A model generated the notes under the pieces. The model was given only the letters and a program-made list of their open reading frames with translations. It ran no database searches and was not told the origin of the DNA. Position numbers and translations under genes: made by a program. A DNA stretch of 64,000 nt. Source: Legionella qingyii. Lineage in GTDB: Bacteria; Pseudomonadota; Gammaproteobacteria; Legionellales; Legionellaceae. The DNA is taken from positions 62,001 to 126,000 of the forward strand of contig NZ_QHJG01000014.1 of NCBI RefSeq assembly GCF_003184185.1, given 5' to 3'. Numbering within the stretch: the first letter of the stretch is position 1; each line of letters opens with the position of its first letter. Of the stretch, positions 37,901 to 46,472 are shown one piece after another.

Positions 37901-39363
37901 ACGAAATTGAACCGCAATTGACGGTCATTATGGAGAACTCCAATGAGCTTGTGAAGAAGAAAGTTGATGCAACAAAGAAAATGCTTGAAGGACTTATCCA
38001 AGTAAAAAATAGTATTGAGGATTTGGAGCACTTACCAAAAATTAATTTCGTCTATGCTGAATTGGATAGGAGGGTCGATGCATGTGAACCAAACATGGTG
38101 TTAGCTCGAAGAAAATTACTAAAAGAGATTGAGCTCTTTGAACAAAGTGACTTGGGAATTTCTTTAACTAGAATTCGTATAAATAACAATCCTGCTGTGA
38201 AAAAAGAACGTGAACCAGTGCTCCAAATGCATTACAAAATTGGTTATTTTAAAATGCTCTATAAGCCTTCTCCTAAAGAAGGGTGTGACCTCCATTTGCT
38301 GGATGACTTACCTACTAAGGAGGAGTTTGATAACGATAAACTTGGAACATATAAAAAATGCTATATCTATAGCAAAGAGGCTAGTCAACTTTATTACATA
38401 TCATATGGAAAATCTGAGCCAGTAAAGATCAATGATCCGGACCTATTTCAAGAAAATCTCGAAATGATTAAAAAACAACGAAATACGGATCCATTAAAGC
38501 TTACTGGAGAAGAGATTTATACGTTGATAACGTTAAACGGAGGACACTCTCTTCCGACCCTTTTTGCAGATTTAGAAGCCGAAGAGGACCAAAAAGATAA
38601 GGACAGTATTTTAGAGCACTTAGATCATGTTATTGCTGGATATGAAGGATTTAAAGAAAGGGAAACAAAATTGTCTCCAAATGCAGCGCAAGCAAGACAA
38701 AAGCTTTTCTCCGACATTAAAGAATTTGAGGAAAGCGAACTCGTGACCCTTCTGAACTATATCAGTGAGCGTGAGACTAGAGAGCCTGAGATCCAGGCAA
38801 AAATAGAACGCCTAGCAGAATTAAAGGCTAAACTCAATACTTTTAAAATGGCTTATGATGAGATAGGAACTAAGCAAGCAATTAATAAGGCGATTGAGAA
38901 GGCAACTACGAGCACAGAACAATTTGGACAAGCTCGAGCTGATTTGAAAACAAGATACTTTGGGGAAGAATCTATTTTTGACAATTATCTAAAAGAACGA
39001 AAGAGCACCTTCGCCTTCAGAGATTTTTTCAGCTCTGCTGCAGCTTTAGTATTAGGGTGCTTTGGTTATAAAACAGAGTCACAAAAAAGAGAAGAATACC
39101 TCGAGGAGCTGCAAGCAGCATTGCAAGCCTATCAAAAGGCGCCAATTGATAACGTCGAGGAAGTGAATAGCACACATTCGCAATTGCTTGAGAAGATCGA
39201 CATAGGCCTTAAAAATTTCTCGCCAAGAAGCAAAGAAGGCGAAGATCATGGGAAATCACTAAATGCAAAACTGACTGCATTTAGAACTGCTGTTGAGAAT
39301 GTACACAGCCAAGTCCCGGAAAAACAAGAAGAGCTGGATTATTCTGTAATAAGCTATGTTTAA
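34933..39363 (+). CDS. Large coiled-coil protein, candidate Dot/Icm effector (1476 aa)
   Basis: No family is recognised. The protein is almost wholly helical and charged, with long heptad-like stretches (about 190-320, 480-560, 620-700, 740-1000) and no signal peptide or clear membrane span. Two segments in the C-terminal third resemble each other: ARRKLLKEIELFEQSDL near residue 1057 and ARQKLFSDIKEFEESEL near 1253, each followed by a helix ending FKML/FKMAY, so there is an internal duplication. A short hydrophobic patch (DFFSSAAALVLGCFGY) lies near 1365. The last residues are acidic (PEKQEELDYSVISYV). It is inserted on the opposite strand between hflX and hfq and has a PmrA-like site upstream, all consistent with an acquired effector. 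Function unknown. Confidence 0.6.
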   Translation: MFETIFAAVETLQNELIKINGDTALPTNTEKLNKELSDLLFINPNLLPDSFELPQTVTIKEKDKKTRQEVKKQIALATKEQQDKYSRQVLQAVFNIANSIPKPNAGYIEISATLVTNRNVITQSFNSLDSTWVPKIFDDRTYQVGKALQTFLETALSEQALAELPESLRGVGKVRKPAENLLKSLKWTLDWRIYIYEIHSNLEKSKEYLEFKTERRMQWFNQFEPLKKKINDAERLFFNVNSILKQEPPTETTALQTHLENVQTHLIDLKQKYEEIKIEMQKFAEFNERWKKENDERNLPKEIISSPFIRALNTEISNSVLKSQLIIKEWTRLVAEEFVADELREERIATALEDTYEQGQSIVDKAFSVTEIMISSLIKDQGFIDLHIADVTSLRDYIDKDTALSRLPIPKPPCVTGEFPEISLNVVLSTDADNSVKLTANRDAYDKALKELNDYHDKLVKGKEKLASTDLNDALPAWPEEFPYQDIFKKARSEKQKQLLTEMESQINAVNKLIQTATLEKSRINRELIKFNRDGATKQASSRIQETFQKKEDSKKYSSYVNYDYHRTQIRYERALSSKQAHKSQLTEVASKISTTEEAIKQQRDSIKKLQIKRKHRELFLLETKEKLTQFKEDLSKHQGFYIPADKIPQAELIKYLECGSNEFYDNLYQRAQNGNAYYGANITYGIDWASYLLGSRQHESDFQKVSKDIEAKIELIDKELKIKLEGQDEQPESESIAEENLWSLQKSYQKATHQKKEGELRLDLLKTQQEQLHKEQKETNELLDILNQGKSELEQKVKQADLTMQHDEFSNQQAILASDMLKLEYALADIGESVANFDQLFQNLANLANEELLAQSADLEEQLNTICRPLTERKTYWEKSVAELIKQVQETINSLEKKWKQVPPSPELASEFQDLKKQLTASLEDKGIENTYATLSIKIAEKQNALLQLKELAVTQIKSTELLQKASLLEQMSPDERGELYEQIKHFENEIEPQLTVIMENSNELVKKKVDATKKMLEGLIQVKNSIEDLEHLPKINFVYAELDRRVDACEPNMVLARRKLLKEIELFEQSDLGISLTRIRINNNPAVKKEREPVLQMHYKIGYFKMLYKPSPKEGCDLHLLDDLPTKEEFDNDKLGTYKKCYIYSKEASQLYYISYGKSEPVKINDPDLFQENLEMIKKQRNTDPLKLTGEEIYTLITLNGGHSLPTLFADLEAEEDQKDKDSILEHLDHVIAGYEGFKERETKLSPNAAQARQKLFSDIKEFEESELVTLLNYISERETREPEIQAKIERLAELKAKLNTFKMAYDEIGTKQAINKAIEKATTSTEQFGQARADLKTRYFGEESIFDNYLKERKSTFAFRDFFSSAAALVLGCFGYKTESQKREEYLEELQAALQAYQKAPIDNVEEVNSTHSQLLEKIDIGLKNFSPRSKEGEDHGKSLNAKLTAFRTAVENVHSQVPEKQEELDYSVISYV

Positions 39364-39466
39364 AATACGCCATAGGTCATTACTAATGAAATGAAGTAAA
39401 CTTGGAGATTAGCTTGGCGAATCAACTCTCAAGGCTTACTGCAGCTACCGTTAAATTAAAAACCTT

Positions 39467-39553
39467 TGTCATTCCCGCGAAGGCGGTAATCTATTTCTAC
39501 AAATAGCAGTGCGCTTCTTTTAAGCATGGATCCCCGCCTTCGCGGGGATGACA
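39467..39553. repeat. REP-like palindromic element ('GTCATTCCCGCGAAGGCGG' type)
   Basis: GTCATTCCCGCGAAGGCGG on the left and CCCCGCCTTCGCGGGGATGAC on the right (39531-39552) are inverted copies about 45 bp apart; the right arm itself folds as CCCCGC-CTTC-GCGGGG. This widely dispersed type gives the characteristic false translation VIPAKAGI. It lies between the convergent coiled-coil gene and hfq and may end both transcripts. Left-arm coordinates are accurate to about one base. Confidence 0.8.
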
Positions 39554-39612
39554 ACTTTTCGCACATATGGACCTTGCTTAATGGCAGTAAAGGATATGGC
39601 ATACTAAAGTTC

Positions 39613-39870
39613 CTAGCCTTCCTCCGCTCCTTCGCTTCCAGAGTTTTCCTCATCAGCAGGCATTTTTATTGCGCGTGAAGGAACTACTGTAGAAATTGCA
39701 TGCTTGTAAACCATTTGGGTGATCGAGTTTTTCAGCATGACTACATATTGATCAAAAGAATCCACGATACCGTGTAATTTGATTCCGTTTACCAGAAAGA
39801 TAGATACAGGCACCTTTTCTTTACGTAATTCATTTAAAAAGGGGTCTTGTAGTAAATGAGTTTTAGACAT
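39613..39870 (-). CDS. hfq: RNA chaperone Hfq
   Basis: The 85-residue protein begins [34 protein letters not shown] and contains Sm1 ([24 protein letters not shown]) and Sm2 ([12 protein letters not shown]), the invariant Hfq features including the Gln and the YKHA motif. Hfq hexamers help sRNAs pair with mRNAs; in Legionella it acts with the RpoS/LetA network. The short C-terminal tail ([13 protein letters not shown]) is acidic, as in other Legionella Hfq proteins. Its usual downstream partner hflX is 5 kb away because of the inserted gene. Confidence 0.98.
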   Translation of the reverse strand: MSKTHLLQDPFLNELRKEKVPVSIFLVNGIKLHGIVDSFDQYVVMLKNSITQMVYKHAISTVVPSRAIKMPADEENSGSEGAEEG

Positions 39871-40146
39871 TGCCCACTCCTTGTTGTTATTGTATTTATT
39901 AAAGGCAAAACATGCATCTGATCACTTATTCGACATTTTTTGATAAAACTTTAGATTAATTTCATGACAGCTCGATTTTAATCCGTTACTATAGTTTGCA
40001 AATTTAACTCTGAATTCTACTCAACAAGGAATTTCGGTTACTCATGCCGGAAGAGAACAAAGGAGATAACATTTATCATTTTTGCTGGAGAAACTCCTTT
40101 GTATAATTGTTCATTACACTTTCTCATCTTCATTAAGGAGGATTAA

Positions 40147-41124
40147 ATGGCATTTACTCGTATCGACTTAACAGCACTCAAAAATCCCTACGAGCATCTG
40201 AGCGATGGTGACGCATTGGCAAAGAATGCTAAGGAGCTCAATGCATTAAGCGCCAAAGAACAAGTCTCTCTTGCTACCAAGATCATTGCAGCCTGCCCTG
40301 ACTCAAAGTTCAAACAATATGGCCATCAAATTAAATCGTTGGAAAGCTTGGCTACAAGTGAAGAAACATTTCACTCCGTAATTACTGAAGCCTATCAAGT
40401 CAGACAGCGTATCACATCATTACTTGACCCTCGAAATAAAGCACCACACACGTTATTTTCAGGAAAGGAATTTAATCCAGCTTCTTTTCATCGTTTTAGT
40501 ACCCTCGCCGAGCAAGTATTGGAAAGTAATGAATCAGCAATTGCGGAACGAGTCGCCTTATGTGCCCCAGAACACGAACGAAGTCAAATCGCCCATAACA
40601 TAAGCATCGCGTTCCCCAAACATATTCTTGAAGTAAAAACTCAAATTGCATTCATGCTGCGTCGAAATATTGAACGATTGTTATTAGGAAACAATCCAGA
40701 GAAATTTTTTACAAGTCGCGATTTTAATAAAGAAACCTGCAAAATGTTCGTTAATATGTTTCGCACTTTATTGAATGGGCATGAAGCAACAATTGGAGAA
40801 AAATTAGGTGCTCTCGAGTCTCAGGCTCAAGCATCAATCAAGCGTAACTTGGAATTGTTGCACACTGAAGCATTTGATGAAACCAATCCGTTCAAGCTCA
40901 TTGCTGATTCCATGAGTGCAAAAGAAAGCACGGAGCATGAGAAAAATAAATCTCAAGCCACCAATCCCAATAGCTTGTTTAAGAGCTCGCTCAACATGTC
41001 GAGCAGAACAATACAAAACAAGGAAGAACTTGAATCAAGTAGTGATGCTGATGAAAAAGAACTCTCTTACTTTAACGAAGAGGAAGACGCACACGATGGT
41101 TCTCCCACTAACACTTGGTTTTAA
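40147..41124 (+). CDS. ravA: RavA-like Dot/Icm effector candidate
   Basis: The 325-residue protein lies between hfq and the carbamoylputrescine amidase gene, the position I recall for the L. pneumophila effector RavA (lpg0008). The sequence is soluble and helical, with no catalytic motif I can name. The C-terminal 40 residues (EELESSSDADEKELSYFNEEEDAHDG) are strongly acidic, a classic E-block signal for Dot/Icm translocation. A very strong ribosome-binding site (AAGGAGG at 40135-40141) precedes the ATG, with a TATAAT-like box at 40102-40107. A perfect terminator follows. Orthology rests on synteny and memory, not alignment. Confidence 0.6.
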   Translation: MAFTRIDLTALKNPYEHLSDGDALAKNAKELNALSAKEQVSLATKIIAACPDSKFKQYGHQIKSLESLATSEETFHSVITEAYQVRQRITSLLDPRNKAPHTLFSGKEFNPASFHRFSTLAEQVLESNESAIAERVALCAPEHERSQIAHNISIAFPKHILEVKTQIAFMLRRNIERLLLGNNPEKFFTSRDFNKETCKMFVNMFRTLLNGHEATIGEKLGALESQAQASIKRNLELLHTEAFDETNPFKLIADSMSAKESTEHEKNKSQATNPNSLFKSSLNMSSRTIQNKEELESSSDADEKELSYFNEEEDAHDGSPTNTWF

Positions 41125-41132
41125 ATACATCT

Positions 41133-41161
41133 GCCCTTACAAAGTAAGGGCGCTTTTTTTT
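41133..41161 (+). terminator. Rho-independent terminator of the ravA-like gene
   Basis: GCCCTTAC (41133-41140), loop AAA, GTAAGGGC (41144-41151), then GC and eight T. It lies 9 bp after the stop and only 28 bp before the aguB start, so the polyamine operon needs its own promoter or partial read-through. Confidence 0.93.
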
Positions 41162-41189
41162 GATCCTTAATTTCAAGAGAGGTAAGTTA

Positions 41190-42035
41190 ATGACGCAAGA
41201 AAAACTGACTGTCGCATTAGTACAAGAAAAATGGCACGAAAACCCTAAGGAACATCAAGACAAACTGACTTCCGGAATCCATTCCGCAGCACAACAAGGA
41301 GCTGCTGTAGTTTGTTTGCAAGAACTCACCCTAAGCCCTTATTTCTGCACGCGTTCAGATGTAGATCCTACTCCTTTTATGGAGGATATTCATACCGGCC
41401 CTACTGCCCAGTTCGTCAGTAAAATGGCAAAGGCTTATAATTTATGCATTACAGCATCCCTATTTGAAAAAGCAGGTTATAACACTGCTGTGGCATACAA
41501 TAATAAGGGAGAGCTTATTGCAATAACTAGAAAGCAACATATCCCCAGCGGCGAAAAATACCATGAAAACTTCTACTTTAAACCAGGGGACTCCAATTAC
41601 CCCGTTCATCAAATCGCAGGACATAAATGGGGATTACCAACCTGTTATGATCAATGGTTTCCAGAGTTGTCACGAATTTATGGTTTGAAGGGTGCAGAAA
41701 TTTTGGTTTATCCAACCGCGATAGGTGGTGAACCTACTGCTCCGGAAATAGATACGCAACCGATGTGGCAAAAGGTTATGGTTGCACAGGGAATCATGAG
41801 TAATACCTTTATCATTGCCGCCAATAGAATTGGTTGTGAAGATGGATTGGAATTTTATGGTAGCAGTTTCATTAGTACACCTATGGGTGAAATTTTGGCG
41901 CAAGCATCTCGCGACAAACCGGCAGTACTCGTAGCAGAATTAGACTTTAGTCAACGTGCATTGTGGGGAAGATTGTTTCCTTTTGCACAGCAGCGAGAAC
42001 CTTCAACTTACCATGAACTTGTAACATCACGTTAA
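41190..42035 (+). CDS. aguB: N-carbamoylputrescine amidase
   Basis: The 281-residue protein is a nitrilase-superfamily amidase with the Glu-Lys-Cys triad: Glu in CLQELTLSPYF, Lys in GEKYHENFYF (more exactly the Lys of SGEKYHE), and Cys in LPTCYDQWFPE. AguB hydrolyses N-carbamoylputrescine to putrescine, CO2 and NH3. The start at 41190 follows AGAGAGGTAAG; the in-frame upstream start overlaps the ravA terminator. It is the first gene of aguB-speA-aguA (21 bp then 1 bp spacing), giving Arg to agmatine to carbamoylputrescine to putrescine. Confidence 0.95.
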   Translation: MTQEKLTVALVQEKWHENPKEHQDKLTSGIHSAAQQGAAVVCLQELTLSPYFCTRSDVDPTPFMEDIHTGPTAQFVSKMAKAYNLCITASLFEKAGYNTAVAYNNKGELIAITRKQHIPSGEKYHENFYFKPGDSNYPVHQIAGHKWGLPTCYDQWFPELSRIYGLKGAEILVYPTAIGGEPTAPEIDTQPMWQKVMVAQGIMSNTFIIAANRIGCEDGLEFYGSSFISTPMGEILAQASRDKPAVLVAELDFSQRALWGRLFPFAQQREPSTYHELVTSR

Positions 42036-42056
42036 TCCCTTTGGAATATCGATATT

Positions 42057-43955
42057 ATGAACATCAGTGCACCATCTGAAGAAAATTTATATAACATCAA
42101 CAACTGGGGTGAGGGATACTTCAGTATTAATGCCGAAGGGAATATTGCAATGAGTAAGGCACCAGGAAAACCTGGTGTCGAGTTGCAGGCAATTGTTAAT
42201 GCTGCGAGTAGGGCTGGATTGCATTTACCGCTGCTAATTCGCTGCTCTGATATCTTACATGACCGTGTGCATCGCATTTATGAAGCATTTTCTCAGGCCA
42301 TAGAAGAGAACGAATATACAGGGCACTACAAACTGGTTTATCCTATTAAAGTAAACCAAGAGCAAAGCGTTGTTCGCGAATTGTTGAAATCACCAAACCA
42401 CTCTATAGGACTGGAAGCAGGCTCAAAGCCCGAACTCATGGCGGTCATTGGCATGCTGGGCAATCAACAAAACAGCACCATAGTTTGTAACGGGTATAAG
42501 GACAGCTATTATATTCGTACCGCGTTAATCGCCCAACAAATGGGACATAAAGTCTTTATTGTTATTGAAAAAATCTCTGAGTTGGATATTATTTTAAAAG
42601 AATCTGCTCGCCTGAAAATAAAACCATCACTTGGTGTTCGCATTCGTTTAATTACTAAAAGCGCAGGAAAATGGGAACATACCGGCGGGGTTAAATCCAA
42701 ATTTGGCCTTACTGCAAAGCAAGTCCTCGAGTTAGTGAATCAATTAAAAGCTCATGACATGCTTGATTGCCTGCAGTTGATGCATTGTCATTTGGGTTCG
42801 CAAATAGCCAATATTCATGACATTCGCCACTGCATGCAAGAAGTCTCGCGTTACTATGTCGAGTTACGCCAACTCAATGCACCAATAGATACTATTGATG
42901 TGGGTGGTGGACTTAGCGTGGATTATGAAGGGACCCATTCGAATCAGGGTTGTTCCATGAACTACAGCTTGCGCGAATATGCCACCCATATTCTCCTCGC
43001 CATTCAATATTTATGTCAGGAAGCAAATGTTCCAGAACCAAACATTATTTCAGAATCAGGTAGAGCCTTAACAGCCCATCATGCCGTTTTAATTTCTGAT
43101 ATTAGCGATATAGAAATAATGAGTAAGTCTCCCTCTCTTCCGGAAATTACTAATGAAGACTCGCATGTGATTCGCGATATTTATGATACCTATCATTCAA
43201 TTACTGCAAGCTCACCCATTGAAATCTATAACTATGCAGAACATTCGTTGAATGAAGCCCATTCCTTGTTTAAGCATGGGGTTATTAGCTTACAAGAAAA
43301 AGCTAAAGTAGAGGCTTTTTATACTAATATATGCCTGGAACTTAAAACGCGGCTCAATGTAGAGAATCCTACAGAAGAAGCTTTATTGGCAAAAATCAAT
43401 GAAGACATGGCCGTTAAGGTTTTTTGCAATATATCGTTTTTCCAATCGATTCCGGATGCTTGGGCTATCGGACAAATCTTTCCAATTGCCCCCATTTCAC
43501 AACTGACAGAACCACCCGTCATGCACAGTGTGTTACAAGATTTAACCTGTGACTCGGATGGCACCATTAAAGAATATCTTGGCAGTTCTTGTGTGAACTC
43601 AACATTAATGTTACCCCCCTATGATAGCAACAATCCTTACTCTCTGGGTTTTTTCCTGGTTGGTGCATACCAGGAAATATTGGGTAATTTGCATAATTTA
43701 TTTGGGGATACTAACTCACTGGATGTCAAACTCTTTGATGATGGACAGTTTGAGCTCAATGATTTGGTTTATGGTGACACCGTAACCAATGTCTTGAATC
43801 TTGCTCATTTTGATACAAAAAAACTCGTTCAATCCTATGAAAAGCAGCTAATTCAAGCAGAGCTACCTAAAGAAACAACGCTTTTATATTTAAATGAATT
43901 AAGAAGCATTTTTTCTCAATTAACCTATTTAGACGAAAACATTCGGAGAAGATAA
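42057..43955 (+). CDS. speA: Biosynthetic arginine decarboxylase
   Basis: The 632-residue protein is a fold-type III PLP enzyme of the SpeA class: [18 protein letters not shown] holds the PLP lysine, [35 protein letters not shown] (here [11 protein letters not shown]), [12 protein letters not shown] for PLP phosphate binding, and [18 protein letters not shown]-terminal [14 protein letters not shown] carries the active-site Cys-Asp pair. It decarboxylates arginine to agmatine. It sits between aguB and aguA with 21 and 1 bp spacing, so the whole agmatine route to putrescine is encoded together. Confidence 0.97.
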   Translation: MNISAPSEENLYNINNWGEGYFSINAEGNIAMSKAPGKPGVELQAIVNAASRAGLHLPLLIRCSDILHDRVHRIYEAFSQAIEENEYTGHYKLVYPIKVNQEQSVVRELLKSPNHSIGLEAGSKPELMAVIGMLGNQQNSTIVCNGYKDSYYIRTALIAQQMGHKVFIVIEKISELDIILKESARLKIKPSLGVRIRLITKSAGKWEHTGGVKSKFGLTAKQVLELVNQLKAHDMLDCLQLMHCHLGSQIANIHDIRHCMQEVSRYYVELRQLNAPIDTIDVGGGLSVDYEGTHSNQGCSMNYSLREYATHILLAIQYLCQEANVPEPNIISESGRALTAHHAVLISDISDIEIMSKSPSLPEITNEDSHVIRDIYDTYHSITASSPIEIYNYAEHSLNEAHSLFKHGVISLQEKAKVEAFYTNICLELKTRLNVENPTEEALLAKINEDMAVKVFCNISFFQSIPDAWAIGQIFPIAPISQLTEPPVMHSVLQDLTCDSDGTIKEYLGSSCVNSTLMLPPYDSNNPYSLGFFLVGAYQEILGNLHNLFGDTNSLDVKLFDDGQFELNDLVYGDTVTNVLNLAHFDTKKLVQSYEKQLIQAELPKETTLLYLNELRSIFSQLTYLDENIRRR

Positions 43956-43956
43956 G

Positions 43957-44988
43957 ATGACACCAAAACAAAGTGGATTTTTCATGCCCGCTGAGTGGCA
44001 TCCGCATGAGCGCTGCTGGATGGCATGGCCTTGTCATCTTGAAACCTGGTCTAAAATAGGTCTGCAAAAAGCCCGGGCAGCTTATGCCCGGGTTGCGCAA
44101 GCCATCGCTCAATATGAACCCGTGACTATGTTAGTCAATCCAGGTGATGAAGACTCGGCGCAAAGCTTATGTGGTGATGGAATTACCTTATTTACCCTTC
44201 CCATCAATGACTCATGGACAAGGGATACCGGACCGACCTTTTTGTTAAACCAAAACCATCAATTAGCCGGTGTCGATTGGATTCATAATGCTTGGGGTGG
44301 TAACTATCAAGATTGTGCGCTGGATAACCAAATTGCCGCAGCAATCATTAAACAAACCCATGCTTTATCCTTTGCAGCACCTCTGGTTATGGAAGGCGGT
44401 TCATTCCATGTAGATGGTGAAGGAACTGTTTTAACTACTCGTGAATGCCTGCTCAATGCCAATCGAAATCCCCAGCTCAGTCAACAAGAGATTGAAACTT
44501 ACCTGTATGATTTTCTTGGTTCTCAAAAAATTATCTGGTTAAACAAAGGATTATTAGGTGACGAAACTGATGGTCATGTCGATGAGATTTCCTGTTTTAT
44601 CGCTCCTGGAAAAGTCTTATGTCTTATTACCCATGATAAAGAAGATCCGAACTATGCTGCTTTACACGAAAATCTGGAAATTCTTAAATCAACAACTGAT
44701 GCAAAAGGTCGAAAGTTAGAAGTTTATACTGTGGAGCAACCACCAGCAACGTACCTTGATGGCGAGCGATTAACCTTATCCTATATCAACTTTTATTTAG
44801 CGAATAAAGGGATTGTTATGCCTGCTTTTGGCTATGAACAACAGGATAAGGCAGCTTACCAGTTATTTACTCAATTATATCCGGGTTATCATATTACCCA
44901 AATTGATGCACTGGATGTATTTGCAGGAGGTGGTGGAATTCATTGCATTACCCAGCAGGAACCCAAGATAACACGTGTTCCTCTTTGA
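43957..44988 (+). CDS. aguA: Agmatine deiminase
   Basis: The 343-residue guanidino-modifying enzyme has [68 protein letters not shown] with catalytic Asp/His, and the C-terminal [13 protein letters not shown] with the nucleophilic Cys. It converts agmatine to N-carbamoylputrescine and ammonia, feeding AguB. It starts 1 bp after the speA stop, indicating translational coupling. Its stop codon overlaps the LetA-box-like element of the following sRNA. Confidence 0.97.
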   Translation: MTPKQSGFFMPAEWHPHERCWMAWPCHLETWSKIGLQKARAAYARVAQAIAQYEPVTMLVNPGDEDSAQSLCGDGITLFTLPINDSWTRDTGPTFLLNQNHQLAGVDWIHNAWGGNYQDCALDNQIAAAIIKQTHALSFAAPLVMEGGSFHVDGEGTVLTTRECLLNANRNPQLSQQEIETYLYDFLGSQKIIWLNKGLLGDETDGHVDEISCFIAPGKVLCLITHDKEDPNYAALHENLEILKSTTDAKGRKLEVYTVEQPPATYLDGERLTLSYINFYLANKGIVMPAFGYEQQDKAAYQLFTQLYPGYHITQIDALDVFAGGGGIHCITQQEPKITRVPL

Positions 44989-44999
44989 GATATTTCTTA
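44986..44999 (+). promoter_or_regulatory. LetA-binding-site-like element upstream of the sRNA
   Basis: TGAGATATTTCTTA matches the Legionella LetA consensus TNAGAAATTTCTNA at 11 of 12 defined positions. It is centred about 64 bp upstream of the predicted sRNA start, as expected for GacA/LetA activation, and overlaps the aguA stop codon. Confidence 0.75.
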
Positions 45000-45022
45000 C
45001 GCTCTGTTGCTCTATCCACGCA

Positions 45023-45050
45023 ATGACAACGGCAACCAAAAGACTATACT
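45023..45050 (+). promoter_or_regulatory. Promoter of the RsmY/RsmZ-type sRNA
   Basis: ATGACA (45023-45028), 16-bp spacer, TATACT (45045-45050). Predicted start near 45057. Confidence 0.7.
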
Positions 45051-45056
45051 CTAACT

Positions 45057-45224
45057 ATAAAGGACGACACGGAATTGTCTGACAGGAAGTCAAACTACAG
45101 GGACCAGTACATGGGATGTACTCCGCTGCAAGGATGCAGCACACTAAACGTTTAATATATCTTATTTCTCCGTAAGAAAATGTCTCTCTTTCATCTATTT
45201 CTGATAAGAAGAGAGACTGTTTTT
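45057..45224 (+). ncRNA. rsmZ: RsmY/RsmZ-type CsrA-sequestering small RNA
   Basis: The 170 nt after aguA hold no reading frame but six GGA motifs, three displayed in small hairpin loops: TGAC-AGGAA-GTCA (45080-45092), GTACAT-GGG-ATGTAC (45107-45121) and GCTGCA-AGGA-TGCAGC (45125-45140). Others are at 45062, 45071 and 45101. This is the design of RsmY/RsmZ RNAs, which titrate CsrA away from its mRNA targets. A LetA-like site, a good promoter and a terminator (stem 45182-45190/45209-45217, then TGTTTTT) frame it. In Legionella, LetA/S induces such RNAs to switch from replication to transmission. Which family member it is (Y, Z or another) cannot be told from sequence; the symbol is provisional. 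Confidence 0.8.
45182..45224 (+). terminator. Terminator of the sRNA
   Basis: GTCTCTCTT (45182-45190) pairs with AAGAGAGAC (45209-45217), followed by TGTTTTTA. The loop is 18 nt. Confidence 0.75.
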
Positions 45225-45287
45225 ATCTTGAGGGTTATGGGATCTTCAAGTGCACCTCACAGTAAGCCGCCCACATGCTCTATAACT

Positions 45288-46172
45288 TCATGACTTATAT
45301 TGAGCAATGATTTCTTCTTCCTCTTTTTCGGTAAACTCCTTAACGAACGTTCCTTTAAAATCACCGAAAACGCCGTTAAAATGTCCTTCAAATTTACGAG
45401 TTTGAAATAAAGTTCCCGCTAGTAAATGACTTTTAGCTACCAATTCTCGAACATTTGGTGAAGTATTTTTAGCTCCGATATCTTCGCCAGTCTCCTGCTT
45501 TCCATCCAGCTGTTGCTCTTCCATTTTTTTATTTATTGTGGCAATAATTTCATCGGCTGCAGCATCCAAAATTACATTTTGACCATCTAACCCATCACGA
45601 TGATCATTGGTAACATAGGTATCTGCACCCATAGAACTGCTCGCGGTGTATTTTAGGAAGCCAGGACCAACATATTTTCGTTCCTGCTGCAGACAGTCTT
45701 TACGAACTCGTCCGCGATGCTCTATATCACGACTGATACGACGCTCAATAATGTCTGCATAACTGTCGGTTGCAACATTCGCTGTAACCACTGTCACCTT
45801 GAATGACCAATATTTTTTATAAAAATACTGCGCAAATATGCCTTCTATAATAATGACATCGGATGGATGAACCTGCTCTTCGTCTACACGCCGGTTTGTC
45901 TTAAAATCAAAAATTGGTTTGGTCACTGACTTGCCATTGTGAAGCAAAGCAATATGTTCTTTTAATAAATCTAAATGAAGCATCTCCGGTGTATCAAAAT
46001 TTGTATCTCTACGATATTCTTCAAGATTAACTTCTTCAGGACACTCACGATAATAATCATCCATATTAAGTATTTGTGCACTTACTCCATTGAGCTTTAG
46101 CTTTTCCAGTAAATGCAAGGAGAGTCCTGTCTTCCCGGAGCCAGACGCTCCTCCAATAATTATAAAAATCAT
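45288..46172 (-). CDS. Uridine-kinase/PRK-family P-loop kinase with acidic effector-like tail
   Basis: Residues about 1-200 are a uridine kinase/phosphoribulokinase-type fold: Walker A GGASGSGKTGLS, the NMDDYYREC motif, FDTPEMLHLDLLKEH, IIIEGIFAQYF, and ERRISRDIEHRGR. About 90 residues follow that uridine kinases lack, ending FTEKEEEEIIAQYKS, a strongly Glu-rich C-terminus resembling a Dot/Icm E-block. Start at 46172 (MIFIIIGG) is chosen over the upstream GTG. Substrate could be a nucleoside or another small molecule. It may be a housekeeping salvage kinase with an extended tail or a translocated kinase; the tail favours the second only weakly. Convergent with the sRNA. Confidence 0.65.
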   Translation of the reverse strand: MIFIIIGGASGSGKTGLSLHLLEKLKLNGVSAQILNMDDYYRECPEEVNLEEYRRDTNFDTPEMLHLDLLKEHIALLHNGKSVTKPIFDFKTNRRVDEEQVHPSDVIIIEGIFAQYFYKKYWSFKVTVVTANVATDSYADIIERRISRDIEHRGRVRKDCLQQERKYVGPGFLKYTASSSMGADTYVTNDHRDGLDGQNVILDAAADEIIATINKKMEEQQLDGKQETGEDIGAKNTSPNVRELVAKSHLLAGTLFQTRKFEGHFNGVFGDFKGTFVKEFTEKEEEEIIAQYKS

Positions 46173-46409
46173 ATGCACCCCAAAGAGATGTTGAATTTAG
46201 ATTCACAAAGACGAAAGATTATACATGCGTGCTTATGATTACTCAAACAAAACAATTATGTATTTTACTGATTTTTATATATTTTTTGGATAATAATGCG
46301 GTTAGACATGCATTATTCTTTTATCTATGAGCTCTTACGCTAACGTTAATGAGTTGCATGTTTTTTGCAACAAAATCGATGTTAACTCAATGAATTTTTT
46401 CAAATGAGA

Positions 46410-46444
46410 CTGACTCTTAATCAGAAGACCGGATCAAGAGTCAG
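46410..46444 (-). terminator. Stem-loop after the S53 peptidase gene
   Basis: CTGACTCTT (46410-46418) pairs with AAGAGTCAG (46436-46444), 17-nt loop, about 30 bp past the S53 stop on the minus strand. No strong T-run follows, so terminator function is uncertain. Confidence 0.4.
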
Positions 46445-46472
46445 AATGTGCTCGGCAAAATCGACCTAATCT

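Noticed and set aside
39456..39653. 65-codon minus-strand frame between hfq and the coiled-coil gene
   Set aside because: It is the translation of a REP-like palindrome (SSPRRRGS and YRLRGND phrases), a common false gene.
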